64,000 nucleotides of DNA from Enchytraeus crypticus (Eukaryota; Annelida; Clitellata; Enchytraeida; Enchytraeidae). Under the pieces are notes generated by a model. The model saw only the letters and a list, made by a program, of their open reading frames with translations, searched no databases and was not told the DNA's origin. The position numbers were made by a program, and so were the translations under genes. Every line of letters begins with the position of its first letter. Position 1 is the stretch's first letter. This document shows, in pieces, positions 10,312-19,679 of this stretch. The stretch is from the NCBI GenBank assembly GCA_905160935.1, contig CAJHZI010000884.1, positions 1,434,001-1,498,000 on the forward strand, written 5' to 3'.

Positions 10312-10627
10312 GTCTGGGTGAAGATGTTCACAACTTTAGACTTCAGCGCTTTAAAAGATTCGCTTGTCGGCTTTTTAATTTTTGTGGTACATAGCTTACC
10401 AGCCAATCCCAATAAGACTCGATAGTTGACATTACTCCAGTCTTAATTGGTGTAAGAATCTCAGTTTTGATATCAGGTACAGGAGAATTGAGCAAATCAA
10501 CAACTCCACCGGTTTGTGATGTTCTAGCCAACGCGTCAATGAGCTCCGCCTTTCTAAGAGAATAGTATTTTTTAATACCTCTTTGTTTCGCGATAAGTCG
10601 CAGTTGTTTCACCGATTGAGTTTCCAT
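10312..10627 (-). pseudogene. 5' end of the Polinton PolB gene with SAP-like N-terminus
   Basis: ATG at 10627 starts a frame beginning METQSVKQLRLIAKQRGIKK, a SAP-like helical domain that resembles the start of the 453-860 protein. After TGVMSTIESYWDWL the coding signal shifts frame near 10388 and runs to the nested transposon at 10308. Removing that transposon and one TTA places this segment in the same frame as 8133-8448, showing that the two were one gene. Confidence 0.75.
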
Positions 10628-10725
10628 TTTATAATGTAAAAAATACATTAAACCAAAGTTCAATTATTTTTCACAACTCGGCTTGGCTTCTTTTTACTAA
10701 TCGTAGTTGTGCTGATTTTGCATAA

Positions 10726-10825
10726 TCAAGGCAAAAAAGGCTATTTGTCTTTAAATAAACATGGTGATGTATAAATTTGCCTTGAAACTGCGATTTTGTC
10801 CGAACCCCCCTAAATTCCTACTACT
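10726..10825 (-). repeat. Right terminal inverted repeat of the Polinton
   Basis: Inverted copy of 100-199, 96 of 100 positions identical. It is followed by the second copy of GCTATT at 10826-10831, which fixes the right border to the base. Confidence 0.95.
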
Positions 10826-10831
10826 GCTATT

Positions 10832-11897
10832 TAAATTCTAAAATGAAAGTTAATGAATAAACTTTTAAAAAGCCTCATACAATTGTCAGTGTTACAAGTA
10901 AGTGCACTTAGCATCAAAATCATATTTCTTAGTACCGCTAATAAGAGACTCGACTGTTCTCAAGGTTATATAATATAATTATTGACCCCGCATTTCGCTG
11001 GACTGCCATCATCATAATACATCATCTTTAAAATCTTCATCTTAATATACTTAAAAAATGTTGGAGTTTCTCGAATGTTCAGCTTCAGACGAGGCCATAC
11101 ACAATTCAGGTCTCTTTATTCTTATCAGAAAACATAACGAATTATAATCATGTATAATTATATATGTATTCATGACATTGTATATTTTGTCATTTTAGTC
11201 CTTAAATAATCGTATGGATTTTTGTATGTTGCTTCATTTTTCAAGTAGGACCTAAATTAAACATGTTTGTGAACATTTGCTTGTGCCATTAGATTATGAT
11301 GTGAAAGTAATAGGTTATATTAACTAGTGTTTTCTGGTATAGCATGCGGGCGAGGAACCTGACGTTAAATCTTCAAATTGTTGTGCTTGTGATTTATTTA
11401 CAGAATAGCATACAAGTGGAAGAAAACAAAGAAACTCTTTACTGATTACATTCTCGCCAATTCATTTCTGATGGATGCATAGCTCTTGCTAGGAATAATA
11501 TTTTCGTTGTTATATAACTTTAGCCTACTTAATAGCATGATACTAACATTAATAGGAAGTATTATAATTCATGGATTCAATACTAAGAATTACAAGGCTA
11601 AAATATTTGTGTTGGTCTGAAAAATTCAAGTTCTGGATTTGATCAATTCATAACTATCATTCTACATCTTTACCGGTGTATACTAGCAATGAACTACGGA
11701 TCTTCGTATAAAACTTCAGCTTTCTTTAAATCGGGATGACGTTCCTTTGAATATTATTTAAATAGTTTTATATAAAATACCCACTCATTTTTTACATCAT
11801 CCATACAAATAGCCGCAACTGAAGCAATATAGTCATATAGGTCCATATATCGCTTGTAATTAAAACCCCAGAAATCTTGACTGACCTGCCTGTCGTC
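10832..11897. other. Intergenic region upstream of the GPCR; no gene seen
   Basis: A+T-rich sequence between the Polinton target duplication and the GPCR start codon. It should contain the receptor promoter and any 5' non-coding exon, but I see no convincing TATA box or splice pair. Confidence 0.4.
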
Positions 11898-12279
11898 ATG
11901 CTACTATCAGCTGAAGAAGGGTTGCACCATCACCGAGATGATCCTAAATTCATTTCAAACTCCAGCTACGACTACGAGTTCTTAGACGACAACCTCGGCA
12001 CGCCCTTCCCCTCTAACGACTCCCAGTCGCCTTTGAGTAGATTCAGCGTCTGGTACGAAGGCGCCCACGGGTACACCAGCATCGTTGTCTGCGTATTCGG
12101 CATCGCTTCGAATCTGATGAATATCGTGGTGCTAACCAGACGTGGAATGATAACTCCAACGAATCGAATCCTCACGGCTCTCGCCACGGCTGACCTCATG
12201 ACGATGCTGTCCTACCTACCCTACGCCGTCTACTTCCACTGCCTGTCTGTGCCACATGAAGCGTACAACCACTCCAGAG
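11898..12279 (+). CDS. GPCR exon 1 (N-terminus, TM1, TM2)
   Basis: Start chosen at ATG 11898, the first Met in the open frame; the frame is open a little upstream without another ATG. It encodes 127 residues plus one base, ending CCAGAG before the donor GTATTG at 12280. Confidence 0.85.
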
Positions 12280-15200
12280 GTATTGGTATAAAAAACCAGT
12301 CAGTCAACGCTTAGGTTATACAATCATTCTAGAGGTATTTGTATCAATATATAATAATAATAGTAGTAATAATAATAATATAATAATTATTATTATAATA
12401 ATTAGGTTATTAATAACGCTTAGGTTATACAATCAATCAGTCAATTCTTAGGCTATACAATCATTCTAAAGGCATTGGTATAATCAATCAGCCTACGCTT
12501 AGGTTATACAACCACTCTAGAGGTATTGGTATCAATCAGTCAGTCAACGCTTAGGTTATACATTATACAACCACTCTAGAGGTATTAGTATCAATCAGTC
12601 AGTCAATGGTTAGGTATACAACCACTCTAGAAGTATTGATATCAATCAGTCAGTCAACGCTTAGGTTATACAACCACTCCAGTGGTACTGGTATCGATAT
12701 ATAATAATATTAATAATAATAATACACATAATAATAATAATAATACTAAGAATGCTAATAATACTAATAATAATATAGTAATAATAACAATAATAACGCT
12801 TAGGTTATACAATAAATCAATCAGTCAACGCTTAGGTTGTACAACCATTCTAGAGGTATTGGTATCAATCAGTCAGTCAATGCTTAGGTTATACAACCAC
12901 TCTAGAAGTATTGATATCAATCAGTCAACGCTTAGGTTATACGTATCAGATAACGCCGGGTGATGTCCAGGTCAGGTTTATCATAATAGTACATGAAAAC
13001 CAGCACCGAGCATTATAAAAGATTCGCAGCCACTCGTTTGAAAACACTGAAATAGATCGGTATTTATTACGGCTTCTGTTTGAATAGTACCATTTATTAC
13101 GATTATTACGATTATTATATTATTATTTTATTTTATTTTATTTTAATTTTATTATTATTTTATTATTATTATATTATCAATTATATTTGGTGGTGTGGCT
13201 ACGTGTGCTGGGTTACGCCTCTATTCAACTTCTGCTATAAAAATTATTCCTCTCATAAGTAGCATAAATACGCATGATAGGAATTACTTATGATAGAAGT
13301 ATTTATGTCGGAGTATTTATCATAAGCACTATAAAATAATTGTTCGAAATCTCTACCTCCTGATCTTCGCTCATGCCTCATGTTTCGCTATTTCTACTTT
13401 TTGTAGTAGACTGGCAACACATCTTTTCCCGCCACAGATTTATATTATCTTGCCTGATTGATTTCTGATAATCGGACTAGCACCGTTTAGGATCTCTTTT
13501 CTTTCTTTCCAGCACATGTTTTACGGTACATTGGGTGGATCTATTTTTAATGATGTGTGAAGGGGGACGTCTTTGACAGCATTCTTTTATGAGGAAACGG
13601 ACACTATACATTTATGCTGATTGTTATTATTATTGTTATTGTTATTATTATTATTTATTTTATTCCCCGGGTGTAAAGAACCCGAGGTTTAATATTATTA
13701 GTTTGAGATTATTATTATAATTTTTTTAGTGCCCTGGGCTGTAAAGGGCCCTGGGTTAAAAATAAAAGAGACTTTATTTAATCAAAAGTTTAAAAAGATA
13801 TGGTTATTATTATTATTATTATTATTATCATTATTATTATTATTATCGTCATCATTTTGTCTGTCTAAAGTGCCTACTGCCTTTAAGGCGCAAAACAATC
13901 CCACAATACCCTGAGTTCATCCATTACTGATTGATCTGAGATTCGAGTCTAGGTCCTATGATTTTGATATGAAACCTCTACCGATATGCCATTCATGTAC
14001 TTCGTTAATAATATGTATAAAGCATATGTATAAGTATATGTATAAAGCGCCGCTTTATGCTAAATGCCACAGTAGCTCTGAAAGAACAGTGAAGGTCAAG
14101 TGTCCTAGTGATGTAATGCCACAACCGGTGTAGCGACTAGAACTTTGAACTGCATAAATAGAACTTAGTTCTATTTATGCAGCTACTCTCGAAATAGACC
14201 GATAAATTATTCATGATATCTCTATTTGTAGAATTTTATTTTATTTGGAAGCCATGATGCATCACGTCAATATCTACATGTTACAACAAATCAAATATCA
14301 AATCATGATTTTATGTCCATTTTTAGACCGATATGTAACGATTCTTCTTATTTCTAACTTTCTTTCTTCCAATTTATTCATACCAAAATAACTTATATGA
14401 ACTATATGTTAAATTAATCTGTCGCATTTTAAAATTTTTCTAAAGGTTTCTTTCTAAGTAATATAATGGCCTGAGAGAGAAGAAAAGATTAGCTAATGCA
14501 ATAGGCTGACAACTGACATTATAATAACTCGTTATCGAAGTTAGATTGCAAAGCAGTTTCTAAAATTAGGAGTAAAATAACCACTAGGCTCGTCAACAAC
14601 ATTGTGACTAAATCTTAGAAAACAAAATAAATCTGGATATACATGTAGATGTTCCAGGTTTCATTAGTACTGAACAGTACTCACTGAAACAATCCTCTTT
14701 CATGATTATTTACCATGCTAAATTCCCACAATGATTGGAATATAGGAGACATCTTCGCTTGATATCCTCGATTCCTTAACATCGATTCGGATCGGTCGGA
14801 ATTTGGACATTAATTCAAGATGTTTCTGTTGCTCAAATTTGAGAAATGAAGACGTATGTCTCCGTGACCGAGAAAATACTACAACGTTGCCGTCAGTAAT
14901 TTCATAAATAAGCGGCATGCCATAATAGCCATATGATATTGAATACTTGACAGTAAATGTAATTTACTGTTACATTAATCTTTGTGACGGTAACTCGAGT
15001 GTGTCGAGTCGTCTTGAAGAGAAGCCTTGTGCTTCTGAACCTTGACGTTAAACACACTACAACCTATCTACTTAGCCATATGTTAAAGTCAATTTCATAA
15101 ATGACGTAAGTGAATGACCATTCGTGTTTTATATGCATATAACTCAGGCCTGAGCAAATGCAGATTCTTCATTTTCATTCTTATATTTTAGTTTTTGTTC

Positions 15201-18200
15201 AGATATCAGTTGATTAACTTTAAGTAATCTTGATTTTCATTTCCAAAGCTCTCATGAAATTAGAATTTTCATGAAATTAGGAAGGTTTTCATTCATTTTG
15301 CGATTTTCATTTTCGTTTCCCAAGCTCTCATGAACTAATATTTTCATGTACTTAACGACATCTCAATATCAACTAAAATGTTTTGATATAAACTAATTAA
15401 GAAATAGGATTACTTGCAAAGTTGAATCATTTTATAACCTGATTTTAATTAATTCACCCAGATAAGATTAAACTTACTATTGTGAGCAGAAAAGTGATGC
15501 CGAACCTACATCCACGTCCATGCTTATTATTATCACACAAGTAAACATAGAGTGATGCACCTTGTTATATTTTAAAGGAGAACTCTTCACAAAGTTCGTT
15601 GATCACAACCTAATATATATGTAGATTTACTGCAATCATCACCTGTGATGTAATTTTAGAACGCCTTAGAGATTGAAATGATGAAAAGGAAAACTAAGCA
15701 AATATCGAACATAATCTCAAATAATCTGCAATAATTTATCTTGAAGGATTTGACCTGCCACGGCCTACTAATACCAAAGTATACAAAGATTGCCTGCTGA
15801 CTTTTTAATACGGAGGCTTATGACTATGTCGAAGGATGAGGAATGACCATGCAATGTGCGATCAATCTGGCTAGGTCTTATCTGACGGTATTAAGAAGGA
15901 CTATGACTCAACAAACTGAAGAACTAGAAGAAATAAAACAGTAAAATTAGTTTACGAACGATATGCTTAACCATACTAAATGTTTGATAAAAGAAAAAAT
16001 TTAAGACGTATTGACTTATTTAATGCATCAAAAGTTGTCATATAATGAACATATATCTACATATATCTGTTAAATATGGTACATATATCTGTTCATTAAC
16101 AGATATTGCATATAGGTACATGTTGCATATAGGTACATATATTTGTTCATTAACAGTCTGATTCAGACTCAGTAAGAGCAAACAATTGATCCCGTAACAC
16201 GGGTCAAACTTCAATCAAACCTCTATGTAGCTAAGAGCTTGAGATATTCACCATTTGGGAAACTTATTTCGCATATTATTTATCACCTCATCATAATATA
16301 TCTTCTATGTCATAACATTATATTTCTACTCAGTTAAACAATACGTCAGAGATTGTAAGTGAAACTCAACATTTGGATTTTACGCTATTAGTAATAATAT
16401 TATATCTCTATCTCTTTTCTGTCAAGTGGCAGGTCTAAGGTACATATATTTGTTCATTAACTGTCTGATTCAGACTCAGTAAGAGCAAACAATTGATCCC
16501 GTAACACGGGTAAAACTTCAACCAAACCTCTATGTAACTAAGAGCTTGAGAAAATATGGCTTTTCAGGTGATTTCCCAATTCCTCCCTTAGCTTTGTCTT
16601 GTCGCCTCTTACAAGAAGTGCCTATGACGGTTGTCATATTCTTTATTTGTCATGGATACAGTACTGGCTGGAGACAGTGCGAGTAAGATATTCGACCGCG
16701 GATAATTATGTGCAGGGTACAAATCCTGGGCTCGCTCGTCACTGACATCGCTTTCTAGTGAAGAAACTGACGTTAACATCAGCTTTAACAACTTTTTTAC
16801 TGGGTTATAAATGCATAACGTCGTGATGTTACAGACTAGGTTATCAATGCATAACGTTGTGATGTTATAGGCTGGGTTATCAATACATAACGTTGTGATG
16901 TTATAGGCTGGGTTATCAATGTATAACGTCGTGAATGTTGTAGGCTGGGTTATCAATGTATAACATCGTGAATGTTGTAGGCTGGGTTATCAATGTATAA
17001 CATCGTGAATGTTGTAGGCTGGGTTATCAATGTATAACATCGTGAATGTTGTAGGCTGGGTTATCAATGTATAACATCGTGAATGTTGCAGGCTGGGTTA
17101 TCAATGTATAACATCGTGAATGTTGTAGGCTGGGTTATCAATGTATAACATCGTGAATGTTGTAGGCTGGGTTATCAATGCATAACATCGTGAATGTTGT
17201 AGGCTGGGTTATCATTGCATAACGTCGTGAATGCTTTAGGTTGGGTTATCAATGTATAACGTCGCGAATGTAGTAGGCTGGGTTATCAATGTATGATGCC
17301 GTGATGTTGTAGGCTGGGTTATAAATGTATATCGTCGTGAATGTTATAGACTGGGTTATCAATGCATGACGTCTTGAATGTTGTAGGCTGGGTTATCAAT
17401 GTATAACGTCGTAATGTTGTAGGCTGGGTTATATACTTGCTCTTCAACACACACTTCATCATCACCAGCCACACGGCTGCCATGTGGCTGGCAGTGGCTC
17501 TGGCTCTATTCAGATACATCGTTGTTTGTCACCACACCATAGGACCCAGGCTCTGCAGCCTTCAGCGAGCCAACGTAGCCATCGGCCTCGTGTTCGTCAC
17601 CTCTGTTATCTTCTGCATACCCAACTACGTCATCTACAGGTGCGTCGAGCGCCTCGATGGCGGCTACTGGTTCGAACATAACGACTTCGTCACAAACTTT
17701 CATACGGTGAGATTACTTGTTTAACGTGCATTAAACTTATACTTAATAATAACGATGAGAATATACGGATTGTAGTGAACGAATTGTAATTGATGATATA
17801 TAAAATATTACAAATACATCAGCGAATTATAAACCAACCGTTAACTGCACGTGTCGTAAGAGACTAAAAGCGTTCCTACATCACACCACCATCCAATCCC
17901 CTATTTGAGACTTCCATGCGTTTAAATTTTTGTAGTAATTTCTGAAGCCTAGGCTCTCACCAACCGAATGCCTTTTCTGACGTTGGTATGGATCTTAGTG
18001 CTTTAGTTGCCTTCTACGACACGTGCAGTCACCGGTTGGTCAATTCTTCAAACAACCGGGAAACAGCACGGGGAAAGTATCATACAAAGCATTTAATAAA
18101 ATTATAATGTGCGTTAATCATTTCTTTTTAAGGCATTCAATTTCTGGCTGTTTGGAGTGGTGCTGAAGGTGGCCCCCTGTGCCTTGCTCTCAGTGCTGAG

Positions 18201-18675
18201 TGGATTGCTGATACGAGCCATGCAGGAGGCGAGCAAGAGACGATCCAGTCTCAAGTCCACGTCCAGTCGTAGGGACTCCTCCGAGAAGAACGGAGGAGAG
18301 AAGGATCGCACGACGATGATGCTCCTCCTGGTAGTGCTCTCTTTTGTCGTCACTGAACTGCCTCAGGGCATACTTGCCTTCTTGAGCGGCATGTACGACT
18401 ATATATTCGCTAACGTCTACGTTCCACTCGGTGATGTGTTTGACATTCTTGTTCTAATCAACAGTTCGGCTAATTTTATACTTTACTGCATAATGAGCGC
18501 TCAGTTTAGAAAGACGTTTCGCGAGGTTTTCTTTCTGTCTGTTCCAACTTCGACGAATTTCTCGACACCCATCCTGCTTCAAAGTATTAAAAATGGAATT
18601 GGAGGAAGATCATCGGGGACTACCTATGTCCCTGCTTCCACAGATCAACAACAAAGTTACATAAGTATTCGTTAA
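11898..18675 (+). CDS. Class A GPCR, DMSR-1/FMRFamide/sex-peptide-receptor-like, three coding exons
   Basis: Joining 11898-12279, 17423-17706 and 18133-18675 gives 1,209 nt, or 402 residues. The splice phases (1, then 0) fit. The N-terminus has N-glycosylation sites at N21 and N40. TM1 spans about 60-80 and TM2 90-113 (LATAD with D99). TM3 is about 131-155 and ends in FRY at 157-159 instead of DRY. TM4 and TM5 follow, with an ECL2 cysteine in YRCVERLDGGYW. TM6 has VVTELPQGI and TM7 has NSSANFILYCIMSAQFR. FRY, TELPQG and NSxxNFILY are hallmarks of the invertebrate peptide receptors related to DMSR-1, FMRFamide and myosuppressin receptors. The ligand cannot be told from sequence. It would couple neuropeptide binding to G proteins at the plasma membrane. 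Confidence 0.9.
12265..12955 (+). repeat. Minisatellite made of exon-1/splice-donor copies
   Basis: About nine degenerate units of roughly 53 bp, including starts near 12503, 12566, 12619 and 12672. Each unit carries TACAACCACTCTAGAG followed by GTATTGGTAT, which matches the last 16 exon bases (15 of 16) and the intron start. The units also contain GTCAGTCAACGCTTAGG. The array is interrupted at 12345-12410 and 12700-12800 by AAT-rich simple repeats. Confidence 0.85.
12960..16400. other. Interior of GPCR intron 1; no gene seen
   Basis: A+T-rich intron with TTA/ATT simple repeats (13090-13180, 13620-13660 and 13805-13852) and a 15-bp-arm palindrome at 14150-14182. Reading frames here are short and match nothing I recognise. 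Confidence 0.5.
14150..14182. repeat. Perfect palindrome, 15-bp arms
   Basis: CTGCATAAATAGAAC, three-base loop TTA, then the exact complement. Function unknown. Confidence 0.9.
16140..16556. repeat. Direct duplication of about 110 bp
   Basis: The segments at about 16140-16250 and 16447-16556 are nearly identical (both contain GTCTGATTCAGACTCAGTAAG and AATTGATCCCGTAACACGGG). The second copy is followed by SINE-A-like sequence. Confidence 0.75.
16410..16620 (-). mobile_element. Degraded SINE-A copy
   Basis: The + strand shows the tail-side TCAAGTGGCAGGTCTAAGGT, the middle GTAACTAAGAGCTTGAG and the head-side GTCGCCTCTTAC, in the order of the other A copies. It is strongly diverged. Confidence 0.5.
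16655..16800 (+). mobile_element. tRNA-derived SINE (family D) copy
   Basis: Contains a B-box-like GGGTACAAATCC and downstream CGTCACTGACATCGCTTTC. It is shared with 57830-57985 (other strand) and partly with 29735-29815 and 40235-40320. Cloverleaf integrity is lost, so it is not a tRNA gene. Confidence 0.6.
16797..17432 (+). repeat. Minisatellite made of splice-acceptor/exon-2 copies
   Basis: About 17 units of 37 bp. The typical unit reads GTTGTAGGCTGGGTTAT then CAATGTATAACATCGTGAAT. GTTGTAG is the sequence at the true acceptor and GCTGGGTTAT is the first ten bases of exon 2. The last unit runs into the real exon. Central units (16947-17200) are almost identical. Confidence 0.9.
17423..17706 (+). 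CDS. GPCR exon 2 (TM3, TM4)
   Basis: The acceptor is TTGTAG ending at 17422. The first two bases complete Gly128 and are followed by WVIYLLFNTHF of TM3. The exon ends ACG before the donor GTGAGA at 17707. Its first ten bases are also part of the adjacent minisatellite unit. Confidence 0.9.
17878..18085 (-). mobile_element. SINE-B copy in GPCR intron 2
   Basis: Read on the + strand: TTTAAATTTTTGTAG.AATTTCTG, CTCACCAACCGAATGCC, TTCTGACGTTGGT, CTACGACACGTGCAGTC and a terminal CACGGGGAAA. The same order occurs at 24335-24580 and 49215-49400. Confidence 0.8.
18133..18675 (+). CDS. GPCR exon 3 (TM5-TM7, C-terminal tail)
   Basis: The acceptor TTTCTTTTTAAG ends at 18132, in phase 0. It encodes TM5, a Ser/Arg/Lys-rich third intracellular loop, TM6 with TELPQG, TM7 and a Ser/Thr-rich tail, with stop TAA at 18673-18675. 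Confidence 0.92.
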   Translation, partial: AFNFWLFGVVLKVAPCALLSVLSGLLIRAMQEASKRRSSLKSTSSRRDSSEKNGGEKDRTTMMLLLVVLSFVVTELPQGILAFLSGMYDYIFANVYVPLGDVFDILVLINSSANFILYCIMSAQFRKTFREVFFLSVPTSTNFSTPILLQSIKNGIGGRSSGTTYVPASTDQQQSYISIR

Positions 18676-19034
18676 GAATTACACAAATACGTATTGGTTG
18701 TGCAAAATGTTGTCATGGACAACAGCAGCAGTCTATTATATTTTAACTGTTGCTGGTAAGAGCTACTGCTACACAGTCTGTGTTGGATTTACTCAAATGC
18801 CAAGTAGCGCAGGCTAACGTGAGTAGTAGCATGAGCCGGTGCTAAAATCAGTTAAATGTTAAAAGTAAAAGTTTTAGTCTAACCTTTGCAAATCAAAAAA
18901 ACTTTGCTACATCTCATCTATCTAGAACTGAAGCTGCCACTTAACTAGGCCCAGTTGCAGTTTTAGTTTGGAAGTACCAACTTCATTGAAGTTCCGCTCT
19001 TTACGGTTTCCATGTTGTGTCCGAGCCACTACAT

Positions 19035-19140
19035 TGTAAATGCGCGTAGCGTAAGAGGCTGTTTAACTAAAAGCTGACGAAGGCAATGATAAACCACCTT
19101 AGATATCGAATTTCTCAAGTTAAGGACTACATTAAGGTTT
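19035..19140 (+). mobile_element. SINE-A fragment in the GPCR 3' region
   Basis: Contains GCGTAAGAGGCTG, AAGGCAATGATAAACCACCTTAGA and TTTCTCAAGTTA, matching the complement of the A copies at 55.4 and 57.3 kb. Confidence 0.6.
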
Positions 19141-19651
19141 GGTATGGGCTGAGTGTTTGTGATGAGATCAACTTGTTGGCTAATGCTCTATGTGCGTCTT
19201 AATGTGCGTGAAAGCAGACTGCGAGCTTTAATATAAGCGAACTTTAATATATGAGCCTGTGCTGATACTTGACCGACCATAAGGTGAGGGTCAACATGGG
19301 ACCTTATTTTCTGCATTAGACTATTATCTAAGAGAAAACTAAATTACGTATATTACAGAAATCGCTAATAAATTTTGTAACTTTCGAAAACCGTTTAGAT
19401 GTTCGGCATCATATACAATAGACTATTAGCGAATGTGGCTATAATGCTAAAAGATTCGAATTGACCAAGTCAGGAATTGAGCTCCATAAAATTATATGAA
19501 TCTAATTATTATTGTTATTATTATTATTACTTTTGTGCAATTATTTGTATTGTAAATATTCTGCATGTATATTGCGCAATCAATTTACTGCATAAGCAAT
19601 TTTTGCAATTGAATTGAAATTATCATACCATTTGTGTCGTACCTGAATGAA

Positions 19652-19657
19652 AATAAA
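19652..19657 (+). terminator. Candidate GPCR polyadenylation signal
   Basis: AATAAA about 980 bases after the GPCR stop, followed by A+T-rich sequence. I did not check every earlier variant hexamer. Confidence 0.35.
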
Positions 19658-19679
19658 ATAAATTATATTTACAGGTCTT

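Larger units (their letters stand above)
100..10825. mobile_element. Defective Polinton/Maverick DNA transposon, 10.7 kb
   Basis: The ends are 100-bp terminal inverted repeats starting 5'-AG, flanked by the direct repeat GCTATT at 94-99 and 10826-10831. A 6-bp duplication and AG-starting repeats are diagnostic of Polintons. The interior carries remnants of the Polinton gene set: adenovirus-type protease, packaging ATPase, capsid-region proteins and protein-primed DNA polymerase B. Nearly every gene has stops or frameshifts. The element includes a 1.86-kb nested transposon, so the Polinton proper is about 8.9 kb, well under the usual 15-20 kb. The loss is explained at least partly by a deletion near 7.2 kb that removed the major capsid gene and the polymerase domain. 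No retroviral-type integrase was found. It lies about 1.1 kb upstream of the GPCR start codon. Confidence 0.95.

Noticed and set aside
12682-12963. Asn-rich frame in GPCR intron 1
   Set aside because: Translation of AAT simple repeats plus the donor-derived minisatellite.
16609-16956. Minus-strand frame with repeated DNPAYNITTLCI
   Set aside because: Antisense translation of the 37-bp acceptor-derived minisatellite.
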